From Zeugodacus cucurbitae (Eukaryota > Arthropoda > Insecta > Diptera > Tephritidae), in assembly GCF_028554725.1 (NCBI RefSeq), contig NC_071668.1, forward strand, positions 21,244,501 through 21,308,500: DNA of 64,000 nt, in the 5' to 3' direction. Shown here piece after piece: positions 12,171-25,375 of this stretch (positions are counted from its first letter, which is position 1; every line of letters begins with the position of its first letter). Below the pieces are notes generated by a model. That model was not told the origin of the DNA. It searched no databases and saw only the letters and a program-made list of their open reading frames with translations. A program made the translations under genes and the position numbers.

Positions 12171-13560
12171 TCAAGCCAATTGTCATTGTAAGCATATTTA
12201 ACCGTGATCGAGAGATTAAAAATCGTGAAAATTTTCTTCCCAAAATGACATTTAGTATGAAAAGCTTATAGAGTACCAATCTGCTTAACTATCATTTAAA
12301 TAAGCAATTTTTGAGTTAGACAATTCTGCAGATACTCTCCAAATTTCTTTGCATACTAAAAAGTTTCTGACCATATTCCAGAAATAGACCACTTTACATT
12401 GCCACTATAATATTATTGTGAGATTACGTTAAGCCAATGGTCTACGCTGATAAATCAAATATCATTGACCAGTTAGAATCAGCAATAAAGATATTATTGG
12501 CGAGAAGCGATCATCTAAGCTGGAAAATATAGTACAAAACTGGTTTGAATGCCAACTTAAATCCATAAAACACAACTGCGGCCATTCTTTTCCTAAAATC
12601 CTATTCAATTATGGCGAATACATACAATTTGCTTCATTAAATATTAATGGTATATTGGTTATCTTTTATTACACTTGGAGACATTTTCTCAATAAACGAC
12701 AATTTCTAAGGGTTGCATGAGGTAGTTTAAATCAATTAAATACTAAATCAGTTAGTTAATTGCTTCAATGGATGGTAAATTTTGAACAATTTGTGCTTAA
12801 ATAAGGGAATCTTCATTGCCTAGTGAGAAAATGTGAATGAATCTGGTCAGTCGTTTAATTCAATTAAGTTTTTATGGTTCTTTTATTACCGACAAAAGTG
12901 ATTTACTCATGCCTTAGCATATAAAAAAATTATCGCTATTTATAATACTAAAAAAATAAACAAAAAATGTAATAAAATATAAGCGCTGAATGAAATTAAA
13001 AATTAATAAGAAATTTAGATATTATTTTATAAATAAATATATCAACGAACAGTGTTCAGCATTAAATTTAAACCAAGATTAAAATTATCGGTAGCCATTT
13101 GGCCGTTCGAGTGGTAATAATGTGTTTAAAGTAGGGGTAATAACTAAATAAATCATATTTTAAACAAGATTAAAAAATATATATAATTATTTGTTTAAAA
13201 ATTTGCATTTTTCATACTTTCCGATTAAAGCACATTTTATACGCATTAAAAAGAAACATTTAAATAATTTTCTTTGATTTGTGGTTTGTTTAATATACGA
13301 TCTCAAGAAAAACTTATGAAATTAGAAGAAAATAGTCTCATAAATAAATACTAAGCCTACTGGTGATATTTCCGAATTATAATTCGGAATATTTAACTAC
13401 AATTCGAAGACTTCTTACTTGAAAGACACAACATATTGTTGCAATTATTAACGCTACAGAGCTCGTATCTGGCAATCCTGTAAATCTTTGAAAAGTATTC
13501 ATAACCTACAAAACGACGCTATGTATGATTATTTTGGATATTGCGTTCAACAGTTATAGA
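12171..13560. other. AT-rich non-coding stretch with a perfect 20-bp palindrome
   Basis: No gene seen. A perfect palindrome, TTCCGAATTATAATTCGGAA, lies at 13370-13389. Confidence 0.5.
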
Positions 13561-13564
13561 GTGT

Positions 13565-14520
13565 AAACATGGAGTTCTCTAACGCCGAAATTCGCGCTAT
13601 TTTAAAGTTTTCCTTCGTTAAAGGCAAATCCGCTCGAGTAACGTTTCTAACCTCACGGAGTTTTAGGAGATGGTACCATATCACTTCGGTGGTGTCTTCC
13701 ACGATACCATGGATAAGTCAGCCGGCGAAAGACCTGTGGCGACGAATACCGATCAAATCATGGCAAGCATCGAGTTAGACCGGCATGTGGCATCTCGTGA
13801 CATCGCCCAGGAGATGGGAGTTAGTCACTAAACCATTTTAAACCATCTACAGAAGGCTGGATACACAAAAAAGCTTGATGTTTGGGTACCGCATGATTTT
13901 ACGCAAAAAAACCTTCAGGACCAAATCAACGTCTGCGATATGCTGCTGAAACGGAACAACCTCCACCTATTTTTGAAGCGGATGGTGACTGGCGACGAAA
14001 AATGGATCACATACGACAATATCAAGCGAAAGCGGTCGTGGTCGAAGGCCGGTGGCCAAGCCGGGATTGACGGCCAGGAAGGTTTTGCTGTATTTTTGGT
14101 GGGATTAGAAGGGAATCATCCATAATGAGTTTCTCCCATATGGCCAGACGCTTAATTCTACCATATACCGCGAACAACTGGACCACTTGAAGCAGGCGAT
14201 CGACCAGGAGCGTCCAGAATAGGCCTACAGGAAGGGTGTAGTGTACCACCAGGACAACGCCAGACCACACACTTCGTTGATGACTCGTCAGAAGCTACGG
14301 CAGCGCGGATGGGAGGTTTTATCGCACCCACCATATAGCCCGGACCTAGCGCCAAGTGATTTACCACTTGTTACTGTCCATGGCGAACGCCCTTGGTGGT
14401 GTAAAGTTGAACTCAAAAGAGGCTTGTGAAAAGTTGCTGGCCGAGTTCTTCGAGAGCAAAACAGAGGAAGGGATATTTGCCAACCTAATATATAAAATAA
14501 TCAACCAAATAAAATAATTA
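13565..14520 (+). pseudogene. Dead mariner transposon (Tc1/mariner superfamily)
   Basis: The frame starts at MEFSNAEIRAILKFSFVKG and is then broken. A deletion removes part of the N-terminal helix-turn-helix region. Recognisable pieces follow: TNTDQIMASIELDRHVASRD, a stop in GVSH*TILNHLQKAGY, WVPHDFTQKNL, MVTGDEKWITYD (first Asp), a frameshift, YHQDNARPHTSL (second Asp), HPPYSPDLAPSD (third Asp), then MANALGG and EACEKLLAEFFE in another frame. Spacing of the last two Asp motifs fits the DD34D mariner triad. Stops, at least two frameshifts and a deletion rule out activity. No clear terminal inverted repeats were found. A second copy is at 59275-60055 on the minus strand. Confidence 0.9.
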
Positions 14521-17370
14521 GTAGGCTCAGTAGTCGATTATATACTACCATTCGACACTCGCAATAGGGGGGAATATACATTTACAATCAAGTAGTTGGC
14601 AAAAAATATCTAAAAATACTAGAATATGCAATGTTAACATTTTTTTTAAGACTTTTTGAATCGAATAAAGATGGATTGCGATCTACATAAGTTAGTTTAG
14701 CTTTAGGTCAGTTTTTGATATTTTTTAACGATTTAAATTCGAATTATTTTTGTTAAAATTTATTTTTGTGCTATATTTACTACTAATCAACAACCAAAAT
14801 GCCTTTACACCTATTAGTCATTCATAAAATATAATTTACATAAATTATACAAAATTGGTGAAAACACCCCACTGTGCATATGGTATGACCATGATGGTAT
14901 CGTACTGTGATTAACCCAGTTTAATGGGCTTTTAATGGATAACGGCAACAGCATCCAACATAAACAAATGAACTTAACCACCAAGCAAAAGGTGTTTAAG
15001 CCATTAATGTCATTCACAAATATAATAAACGCAAAATCCGGTGCTACATAGGTGCTCAGATATATAGTATACATACGTACATCCATACTATATATGTAAG
15101 TAGTATAGATGTATGCATGTATTTATACACACGTGACTGATTTCTGCTTGAGTAGCATTTAGTAGCCACACCAAAGAGTATTGCAGCTGTTGCTGTGTGT
15201 AATTGGAGACGTTGCTTAGACAATGTGAAGGTGTGGGGGTTATTAATTGTAAAGTAGAGGCATAAATATGCTAAGAAATATATATTTTTTTCTGAAAATT
15301 TTGAAATAATTTATTTGAAAATATTAAAATTTAATGCGAACTATATATCATAAACAATTCGAAAGTTGCTAACCTCAAACAAATATTGTTGAAATTTTCG
15401 ATATTTATTTTTGGTTTCTGCTGTTCCACAACACATATGAAGGTACTTTTGCAGTTATTTCGCAACAATAACAACAACAATATTAACAAGCTCCAATGCC
15501 ACCGCACTGCTATAATTCTGACCGCAATTGTAAACACTTGCACTTAAGCTGAACACGAGCAAGTGCGTGTTGGCTGCTGTTTAGTGTACCCCCACCTTCT
15601 CCCCCTGAAAGCATACTTGCATCTCTGCATGCCAGTGCGCCAAATATGTTTACATAAGGGCGCATAACAGCGGGCGCTTGAGCATGGCCCAGCTGGCGGC
15701 CAGCACAGAATTGGCATTGTTTCAATTCGGAGCATTTGCATTTGCATTGCCCCAAAACGGCACTAAATCAGCGTTGGTGTATGTGGTATTTACAACAAAT
15801 ACCAACAAATATACAAACAAACACACACATACAAACAAACATACATGTGTTGTCCATATGGTGGTTAATATGTAAATAGTCGTGCAAAGGGCGCTGCTGC
15901 TGCTGTTGCTGCTAAATATTGTTGGGCGTTAGCGGCATCAATTGACGATAAATGTTTGTTCGTTTATCGGTATTGTTCGAAGACGCTCTACGCTTTATTG
16001 CCATACTAATTTAATTGCTTTACTAATTTATGTGTACTCGAACACGCCGCCGTCCGTTGACCAAACGTGTTGTTTAGCTTTTAGACTAACTTCCTACACA
16101 CAGGCATACATACATATATACAAATATACATATGTATTTTTGGAAGTAATCGTGTAATCGTGTTTACTCTACTCGTATTTGGACTACCATGCCAAGCCAT
16201 GCCATGCCATGCGACAGTTGCGACAATAATAATAAATCTTGATTTTAAAATATTGTTGTAGTTTGGCTTAAAATTGCATTCCATTAACAATACGAAATTC
16301 GTTACACATATTACAAAAGCAAAAGCAAAAATGAAAATAAAAAAAAATAAAAAAACTTGTCTTCATTTTCACTCGTACTTTTACCATATAAGTACATATA
16401 TTTGTAAGTATATATATATATATGTGTTTGTATATTCTCACATAATTTATATTGTTGTTGTTTATTGCATTTATTATTGCTAGGAAATAGTCACTGCTCA
16501 AAGAGCTCGTTAAGCATGCATAATAAATCACTTATAGTAGTACACAAGCTCTTCATTCGTTACGGCAAAACGGAAAGAACTTGGTCACATTTTAAAATAG
16601 CTACGTAATCTAAGTATTTTTAAAGTTGCCGCTTCACCAAAAAGACCAAAAGCTGCTCTTAATTTCCGCCCACATATTTTAGTTTTAGCTTAAATAGCAG
16701 TTGAATATGCACTTTGATTTTATAGGCAGATTAGACTGAATGGCATTTGGCATTGGCAGCGACAAAAGGCATTTTAAATTTTAAAGGAAATAATAAATTA
16801 TTTTTAAACATATAGACATAAATATATATACATATATATATATACATACATATGTACATATATACTTAAGTATATACATTCATTTAAAAATCCAACATAT
16901 TTATTTTACAATGCTTCAATAACAATTAAACCTAATTACTTGAGAAAGAAAAGCAAAAACTTTTGTCGGTATTAACTGAAGTTCATATGTAGTTCGAAAT
17001 CGTGACATCCGCTTCATATAAACAATCGATAGAATAAAAGAAAATCCTAAATCAAACTAATTTTCTCAAAATTCTGACATTCGAGATTTATTTATATTTT
17101 TAATACTAAATTAGGTTATTGATTACTTAAAATTCCATTTAAAATGAATGATTCATGCATCGAGGAATTTAAAAATAAATAAATGCTTACTCTACTTCCA
17201 AATTGAGACACGATACAAAAGAAATCGGTTAATAATCAAGACTATTCCTCTTGTCAGTATTGTGATAAATATTATGCATTGGATAACTTAAGACTTAGAT
17301 AACATGGGATGGCCATGTGATGAGCTCAAAAAATTGATTTTTTGTTTATAAATTGCTTTCTGAACATGTC
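14521..17370. other. Non-coding stretch with microsatellites, no gene seen
   Basis: Contains (ACAA)n near 15795-15845, (CCATG)n near 16188-16211, (TA)n near 16410-16425 and (TATACA)n near 16820-16870. The 15540-15770 part is richer in GC, with overlapping open frames on both strands but no coding signature. Confidence 0.45.
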
Positions 17371-17377
17371 TAGAATA

Positions 17378-17920
17378 CGGATCCAACGCAGAATCACTCT
17401 TGCCAACAGGTGCTACTATGGACTAAGTAGGCAATTGAAAAGTGAAGTCCTCTCTCGACGAACAAAAACCAAACTCTACAAGTCTCTCATCATTCCCGTC
17501 CTACTTTACGGTGCAGAAGCGTGGACGATGTCAACATCCGATGAGACGGCACTAGGAGTTTTCGAGAGAAGGGTTTTGCGGAAGATTTATGGTCCCTTAA
17601 ACATTGGCAACGGCGAATACCGCAGACGATGGAACGATGAGCTGTATGTGTTATTCGACGACATAGACATAGTCCAGCGAAAAAAAAAACAGCGGCTACG
17701 CTGGCTAGGTCATGTTGTTCGAATGGATGAAAGTGCTCCAGCTCTGAAAGTATTCGATGCAGATTCGGTGCATGCAGACCTCCACTCCGATGGAAGGACC
17801 AGGCTTCGCTTGGTATAACCAATTGGCGTCAAACTGCCAGAAGGAGGGATACGTGGCGCGCTGTTGTGGACTCGGCAATAACCGCATAAGCAGTGTTTAC
17901 GCCAGTCAAGAAGAAGAAGT
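17378..17920 (+). mobile_element. 5'-truncated LINE (copy 3)
   Basis: Open frame of about 150 codons with the same order of motifs as copy 2 (IQRRITLANRCYYG, KSLIIPVLLYGAEAW, YGPLNIGNGEYRRRW, LRWLGHVVRMDES). It then degrades: the GRGRPPLRW segment is partly deleted. The 3' end is TTACGCCAGTC followed by (AAG)4. TAGAATA flanks it at 17371-17377 and 17921-17927, a possible 7-bp TSD. The 5' break is within about 20 bp of that of copy 2. Confidence 0.8.
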
Positions 17921-18841
17921 TAGAATAATGTGCCGTTCGCAGCGCTGAGTTGGCAGCTGAAAAGGCGTTTTTCAAAACTGTGTTTTTCAAATGTTCCTCC
18001 ATCGTATCTCAAAAACGGCTTGACTGAATGACTCAAAATTTGATTAAATCTCAGGAAAATTCCGATTTTTTTATAGCAAAAAACCAAATTCTAAATATTT
18101 TTTTTAATGTCTACCAAAGTATTATTATTGTCTACCAAGTAATTGGTATGGTATATTTATTTGGTAATAGTCCGTTCTATGCATTTAAGCTAACAGATCA
18201 AAACGCCGCTAATCAGCCGGAATCGTGGGGGAAGTGCAAGCACATTGTTTCGAGGTGGGAGTGTTCAGCACGCTGTAACTCGAGTTCCACACAATATTTT
18301 TAGGATAAAATTTATATTTATACTGTCGAAATATATGTTAATAAATGTTAATAAACTTAAAGTTCTAACTATCTACAGGTCGTAGAAAAAAATTCTAAAA
18401 AATCTCTAAAAAAACAGGAAATCATATGGGATGACCCCCTTAAAGAAGTAAGAACAAACAGCAATGAAACTTAATAGAATATGTTTGTCAAAGTATTCCC
18501 CTATAGCGAATATGTAGTATCACTTTTAAATAGAATGTAACCGCTTCATAAAACTTCTCACTGATAATAAATTAATAAGGTAATACTGAAACCGATGTAG
18601 GCATATGACATTCAAATCTGGGACAGCTTAACTGGCTGTTACTGGCTTCAAGCAGTTAAGAATGAAGTTTTTCTAACCATAGCGGAGTCACCTTTCTACG
18701 TACATATGTTTGTGAGAAACGATATCATCCACCGAGATCTAAAGACAACAAAACAAACTTAGTAACAAAGAAAATTGCTTTGGATTAGAGAGTTGTCTAA
18801 TCAAAGCTTATTTCCAATTAGTTCTCATTCAAATTGAAACA
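17921..18841. other. Non-coding stretch, no gene seen
   Basis: AT-rich DNA with short frames only. No repeat recognised. Confidence 0.4.
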
Positions 18842-19750
18842 AAACAAGTAAGAAAAGGCTAAATTCGGGTGTAACCGAACAACTTATACTCTCGCAATTT
18901 ATTTATTTAATTTTATTAATATAACACACAATTTGACCCGCATATTCGTCATATATAGTGTATAAAGTCCATTGAAAGTTTGGAAACCCTAATATTAGGT
19001 ATGTGGGAGCTAGGAGAAGTTATGACCCAATTTCACTCATTTTTGGCACGAAGACATATTATTAGCAGAAAAATATTCTCTCTGAGAGACTTACCAATAT
19101 TTTCGTTAAAAAATGTTTTAGTAGCATTGAGGTGATCCTGTCCGATATATGGGGCCTTAAAAACTTATGGTCCGATTTCGGCAAATTTTTAGAAGTGCGT
19201 TGCCACACTATTAATTCAGTATTTGTGCAAATTTCTGTTCCGATATCTTGACTAGTGCTTACTTTATATGTTGTAAATTTAACGATTCAGATTGACTTCA
19301 CAGTTCAGCTATATAGGAAGTCGACGTGGTTGTAAACCAATTCGACCTATTTTCATAACATATCATTGGGATGCCAGGATATTACGAATCGAATTTCATT
19401 GAAATTTGTCGAGTAGTTTCGGAGATATGGTTTTTGACCCATAAGTGGGTGGACCCCATTTACAATTTTTTATACCAATTTAAGTGTAGCCCTTCTGTAC
19501 CATCGTTATAATGAAATTTGAGATTTCTGGTGTTTTTCCTTACTGAATTAAAGCATTTTTAGTAGTACATAACCTTTGTATGGGAGATATATATATATAT
19601 TTGGCGTAGGAACCGCTTTATAATCCGATTTCCTCCATTTTTGCACCTAAAAGACACGACTGTTAAGAGTTTGGTTGATATAGCTTTAGTAATTTACGAG
19701 ATATGTCCAAAAAACAGGCCACGCCCCAATGATTTTATATACATGGCGGA
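18842..19750 (+). repeat. Unclassified dispersed repeat (copy A, 3'-truncated)
   Basis: Begins AAACAAGTAAGAAAAGGCTA, then TTCGGGTGTAACCGAA (imperfect stem-loop) and TATACTCTCGCAATTTATT. It shares ordered blocks with copies B (27831) and D (37700): TATGGGAGCTAGGAGAAG, GGGGCCTT, GAATTTCATT, TTTTTGACCCATAAGTGGG and ACCTTTGTATGGGAG. It stops near GGCCACGCCCCAATG, before the GACGGACA tract and terminal hairpin of copy B. It carries a short LINE scrap at 19596-19622. Confidence 0.75.
19596..19622 (-). mobile_element. 27-bp scrap of LINE 3' end
   Basis: The reverse complement (TAAAGCGGTTCCTACGCCAA plus ATATATA) is identical to the extreme 3' end of LINE copy 1 at 240-266. It replaces the GGTGGGCGTGGTTA-type sequence found at this point in copies B and D of the surrounding repeat. 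Confidence 0.6.
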
Positions 19751-21172
19751 ATTCAATCGATTTCCCTCTAATACACACCATAACTATATCCGACAGTAAC
19801 AATCTGGCCATTTTTTATAACAAACATGTCATGTTATGTCATATGTCAAGATTGATCTTTTTCTAAAAATACTCTTCCAAACTATAAACTTTTATCGAAT
19901 TCATTTCAATGATAGCTACACGATAAAATGTGAAAGCTTGCACGAACTATGCAAATTATTTAAATAAGATCTGCTTATCTTATCACACTTCTAAACCAAT
20001 TGATAAAGAGTTGTTAGTGTGTCTAAAACGAAATATTTCTTTCCTAGTCAACTGACAGCGCACCCGTTCAACCGGCTATCTAAATAATAAACCTAAAATA
20101 AAATGTGCATTTAAAAAGTTATCTTAGGCAAATTTTTATTTCTGCGAAATTGCGGAGTGCCACACACTGAAGTCTGAAGTATCCGAACATTGGTGGAGTA
20201 TATGCATTGCTTTGCTGTTTGTAAATTAGCAAGCAATATGCAGCGTGAGGTGCAGCAAAAAGCGCTGGTTAGTCACCAATGCAACGCGCTTGCATACTTA
20301 CTTTCCAGATATACACACACACTCACACATATGCATAAATAGCACATAAAAACGTAGTATAATCACGCGACAGGCATGCCGAATTGTTAACTGTCAATAA
20401 CTTTGAGCTGCTCGCCGTTAAGCTTGTGCAAAGCGTGGATTAAACCAAAGTGCCAAATTCTCGAAGTGACACTTGAAGTGCAACTATTTATTGAAACAAC
20501 ACACATTGAAACGGTGACACATACATACAGACAGATGCACAGACAATGGCAAGCGCAACGACTTGGGTGGTGGTCACAATGAAAAAATTACAAAAAATTA
20601 CAAAAAAAATTAAAAAAATAAAAAAATAAGAAATAAAATAAAAAAAATTACGAGAAAAAATATATAAAAAATATATAGAAAATAAAAAAAATAGAAAAAA
20701 TCGCAAAAAAGAGAAAAAATCACAAATAATGCAATTTAAATGCACGCCTTGTGAGTACAGCAAATACCCTGTAAGAAATGCATAAAATTTTGAAACCTCT
20801 AGTATGAAAGAGACATTTGATATTCAGAAATACTGGATTTACTAGTGCTGATATATTTTTTTTAAATTTCTGAAAAAAAAGTTCAAAATAATATCCTATT
20901 GATTTCATCAATCTTTTGTATATTATATATTAAAATGTTAACATTTCCTACAGGTCACTATTATATACTTAAATATATTATACACTTGGCACTGAAGAAA
21001 CAATTGCAAATATCCGAAACTACTTTACTTCATCATTCCTTTCACTCTGTGTGTGTACTGGTGGCACAAATTCCTACCAAAAACGTGAATTCCTTAAAAC
21101 GTGCAGATTTTTCCATGTATATATGTATACATTTGCCAAGAATACGGTGTGCTTAACTGAGTTAACTGGCAT
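19751..21172. other. Non-coding stretch with a long A-rich tract
   Basis: 20580-20728 is almost pure A with scattered T, C and G (AAAAAATTAC-like steps). No gene seen. Confidence 0.5.
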
Positions 21173-21546
21173 AATTGCGGGATTACTATAGATTTACTTC
21201 TACTACTCACAAACAAACATATGTATTTGAGTTAGCATTTTTTGTGGATATGACTTTGATATACTTAAATTGAAGTCGGAAATACTGACTGTTTACGATT
21301 TGGCAGTTCATGAAAAGTGATGAATCGAACAGATAACTGGCATAAAACAATTAGAAGGTAATTGCGGGATTACTATAGATTTACTTCTACTACTCACAAA
21401 CAAACATATGTATTTGAGTTAGCATTTTTTGTGGATATGACTTTGATATACTTAAATTGAAGTCGGAAATACTGACTGTTTACGATTTGGCAGTTCATGA
21501 AAAGTGATGAATCGAACAGATAACTGGCATAAAACAATTAGAAGGT
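21173..21546 (+). repeat. Perfect tandem duplication, 2 x 187 bp
   Basis: 21173-21359 and 21360-21546 appear identical base for base, both starting AATTGCGGGATTACTATAG and ending TTAGAAGGT. Each unit carries GATGAATCGAACAGATAACT, a relative of the degenerate repeat at 48395-49030. Zero divergence means very recent duplication or an assembly artefact. Confidence 0.9.
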
Positions 21547-21762
21547 ATAATCAATGATAGATAGAGTAGCAGCTAGTTTAATGAGGCATTCATATACTCT
21601 GCTTTATTGAAGTTACTTGGAAAGATTTTTGGAAAAGAAAGCAATGATGAATGAAATAAAGCAAGCAGTGAAATTTTGTAACGAATATCTCAGTAGTACT
21701 AATTTAATGGAGCTCAAAACAGTTTAGCTAAACGCTTTCAAAACTTTTTAAATGTTTCCAAT

Positions 21763-22660
21763 ATATACTCCGTGTAGACTTGTTGTCCAAAAGACGAACT
21801 CGATGAGCATAGCCTTTTTGATTTCAGTATCTAACTTAACTATCTCTAATGAAAATGTAGTTTTCGAATCACGAACATATTGTGATCGTTGATAAATCAG
21901 AATGGGTCGCGAGATTTTCCATAAAAAGTCAAGACTTCATTTACTTCTATAGTACAATTAACTTTTGGGAGCATTCACTTAAAAAATTAGATTAAAAAGT
22001 TGTTATTGGAAGTGGAGGTATTTCTCTTCCTCTGCTTCCTCCGGCGGGCACTGCACCGAACACTTTCAAAGCTGTAGTGCTGTCATCCATTCGGACAACA
22101 TGACATAACCAGCGTAGTCGCTGTCTCATATAACTCGTCCAACTCATCGTTCCATCGGCTACTGTTTTCGGCGTTGCCAAAGTTCTGAGGACCATAAATC
22201 CTCGCTAAACATTTCTCTCGAAAACGCGGAGTGCCATCTTATTGGATGTCGACATCGTCGACGCTTCAGCATCATATAGCAGGACGGGGATGGTAAGAAA
22301 GTTGTAGAGTTTATTTTTGTTTCGTCGAGAGAGGACTATACTTTTCAATGGCCCACTCAGTCTAAAGTAGCACCTGATGACAAGGTAGCACATGTTTAGT
22401 GGAATGCAAAACGGAAATGGAGAATGTAATTGGTTAATTAAAAGAGAGAGGTTCCAAAATATACTTTATTACTCCGTGTAGATTTGTTGTCTGGATGAAA
22501 ATCTCGATTAGCATAACCTTTTGGATTCAGTATCTAACTTAACTATCTCCATTGATGTGAATGTGTTTTACGAATCGCAAACCTCTTTCGGCTATTTCAG
22601 AAAAGGTCGCGAGATTTTCCACAAAAAGTCAAAAACCTCGACACTTATATAATATTATTA
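21763..22660 (+). repeat. Diverged direct repeat (about 195 bp) flanking a LINE fragment
   Basis: 21763-21955 and 22463-22660 share ACTCCGTGTAGA, TTCAGTATCTAACTTAACTA and GGTCGCGAGATTTTCC in order. The LINE fragment at 22000-22390 lies between them. Confidence 0.7.
22000..22390 (-). mobile_element. Degraded LINE fragment (copy 4)
   Basis: In minus orientation it reads GPLKSIVLSRRNKNKLYNFL, then LLYDAEASTMSTSNKMALRV, a frameshift, QRLRWLCHVVRMDDS and VFGAVPAGGSRGREIPPL. It lacks the 3' terminus. The 5' end again lies in the NRCYFGLS segment, close to the start of copies 2 and 3. Confidence 0.75.
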
Positions 22661-23004
22661 TCTTTTGACATCATTAATTTGAGATCAGAATGTTGTAATA
22701 TTGACCCTAGTAGTAATGGTTTAAAATTTACATAGGAAAGCTCCTTGCCAAGGAACTATTTCGTCTATATTTTTCAGTTCGTAAATCCCAACGAATATTT
22801 ACTAAACCTTTGAAAAAATGTTCACGATATCGGAAAGTCTTAAAATATATACCAATGAAATATGAGTAAATATTAAATAAAAAAGCTCACAAAGCTTCAT
22901 GAGAAATGCAAGAAATACATTTGAAAATCAGACTTGACCAGCCAAGAGACCACCACTTACTATATATGTAATGTCTACAACCATAGAACTTGCTTTCAGT
23001 CTAG

Positions 23005-23007
<3 letters not shown>

Positions 23008-23043
<36 letters not shown>
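23008..23043. repeat. (TA)n microsatellite
   Basis: About 17 uninterrupted TA steps. Confidence 0.9.
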
Positions 23044-23046
<3 letters not shown>

Positions 23047-24708
23047 TTTACTATTTCTCCTTCTGTTTTGTGCTTCCAAATAAATTTCACTCTTGTTGAG
23101 AATTTTTGAAAAGCATGTGCAAGTGATGACCCAAAAAAATCTGGTAAAGGGAAAATAAAATATTTTCTTTCCTCCATTTGCTTTTTATTTGTGCAAACAT
23201 ACGAGTATATGCTACTGCACAAACACGCATATCAGTTGAAGGATACTTCATTAAATGAGCTTTATACCAGATTACAGTGAATCCTTCACAACAGCTATTA
23301 AAAGAACAAAAACAAATATGAGAGAGTTACACAAATTGATGAAACCGAGGCGTTGCATGAGGTTATTAAGTCTCTTGTACGAGTATATACGAGTATTCAC
23401 CACATGCGCATACATATGTATATGATGCTGTTGTTGAAGTCTATTCGGTGTATATTGAGTTTATATCCTGGCAGGAAACTTTGCAGAAAAACTGGACAGA
23501 AGATAAATGAGCAACGCGATGATGACAAAGTCAGCTTCGAGCACACCACCAACAGCAGCGTGGTCACAGTGATAACTTTAACTTTTAACACCAATATTTA
23601 TGCAGGTCCTCCATATAAATAGATCAGTATATGTATGTATGTATTTGTGTGTGTGTAGCATAATAGTTGAGCGCGATAGCGCACCCGTGAAAAATGACTT
23701 TACTTAGGGCAATGCAAAAAGGTTTCGATGTATAATGGTGTCCCGGTGGACTCGTGTAACTTTTTGATTGATTGCAAAAACAAGGCATTTACCAGTTGCA
23801 CATTCTGAACTATTTGAACTCGGTGAATGAAGAGGAAATATTTATCAAAGATACTTACATATATTTGGCTATTTTTTCGAAGAAGGAAATTATTATGAAA
23901 TGATATGAGTGACTCTAAATGGAAGCTGGGAATACAAAAATAAAATTTTTTTGAAAGATGCATTCATGCAATGCTGGGGTTTGGCTTGAATAAATAAAAC
24001 TCGGTTTTTACAATATTCTCTATGATATACTATATGTAAAACAGACGACAAAGACAGCCACGAAGCGTAAATGGTAGTCATGTTGACCGGAAGCATTTTT
24101 ATGTGTTTATTCTATGCAAAGAAAGACAATATTTGTCATTTCGTATAAATTATAAATTAGTGGTACTCTAAAAAATATCTCTGTGCTTGAATTTTTTATC
24201 TTTTTCGAAGGAATTATCACCGCTGGGACTTCGGTCTAATCTGTAAGAAGGATGATCTGAAGTAATGAGGACAGATCTCATGAAGAGTAACCAACAAAAA
24301 CGGGCAATTGAAAGAGCCATAAGAATAATTGGTATCAATCTAGCCCTAACCCTAGTCATGCCAATATAAATATTTAAATATTATCAACTCAAACACTCTA
24401 ATGAACTATGCAAACCGCTTTTTATCTAATCCAACATCTTTCAGTAATATTTTTGCAACTGTTTCACTATTATCTGGACTATAATCACCGATTAAACAAC
24501 CTATCCAAGGATTATATTTATAAAATAAAACTGGAATAAGGAATTTCCATTACAAATAATTGAAATCAGTCAGCCCAGAAACCTTATAAACTCTTTTAAT
24601 TAATTCTAGAACAATTTTAATAAAATATCCATGCTTGGTAGGTAGTTTTAGTGGATATCAGATGACGCACCTAGACACTGCTTAATGAGAACCTTAATGA
24701 ACACAACT
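23044..24708. other. Non-coding stretch; possible LINE tail scrap
   Basis: No gene seen. AGATGACGCACCTAGACACT near 24659 resembles the 3' untranslated region of the LINE at 54612-55042 (AATGACGCACCTAG), so a short LINE tail may be present. Confidence 0.4.
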
Positions 24709-24985
24709 TAAAGCGTTTTTAGACAGGAACTAATTGATCAATTAACCAGCCTGTGCTCGATTAAAATGCTTATTAATATCGATTTACCATACAAAATAAA
24801 AATCTTCATTTCCTTTTAATGGAATTTTAATCGACTTAAAAATCAAATGCAAGACCGACAAAGACCGTATTCGTAATTGTATATACGTTCTTTGTCTACG
24901 ATTGGCTGAATTTTTTGAAAAAAAGCGCGGGTTTCTCAATAAAAATTTGAATTGATCAATTAATTTGGCTGTCAAAAAAGGCTCT
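24709..24985 (+). mobile_element. MITE, TAATTGATCAATTAA family (copy b)
   Basis: Starts AGCGTTTTTAGACAGGA then CTAATTGATCAATTAACC, and ends TTGATCAATTAATTTGGCTG. The terminal inverted repeats share the palindromic TTGATCAA core. Interior matches copies c, d and e (TCGATTAAAATGCTTATTAA, TTACCATACAAAATAAAAAT). Confidence 0.75.
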
Positions 24986-25184
24986 TGGTACTAGATTTTC
25001 TCCGTACTTCATATTTTCTTTCCATTGAGTTAAGTCCTACTGCATTGAACTTCTTGCTTCAGAATATAAATGAAGTTAAATTTAACATTCATTATGTATA
25101 CGACGTTAAACTCGGTACTTGAGAGTAGTGTTTAATATTAAATAACAAAATGGTTAGTAAACTCGAGTTTGGGGAGTCACAATT

Positions 25185-25375
25185 ATAGCCTTTTCACACA
25201 GGAGCCGGCCTCTGCTCGATTAAAATGCTTATTAATCTCGATTTACCATACAAAATAAAAATCTACTTTGATTTTTAATTGAATTTTAATCATCCAGCAG
25301 TGTGAAGGGCAATAACTGGTTTCTCAATAAAAATTTTAATTGATCAATTAAATTGGCTGTGTGAAAAAAAAACGC
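25185..25375 (+). mobile_element. MITE, TAATTGATCAATTAA family (copy c, internally deleted)
   Basis: CCTTTTCACACAGGAGCCGG at the left and TTGGCTGTGTGAAAA at the right form the terminal inverted repeat. The middle is shorter than in copies d and e, and the left TTGATCAA core is missing. Confidence 0.75.
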
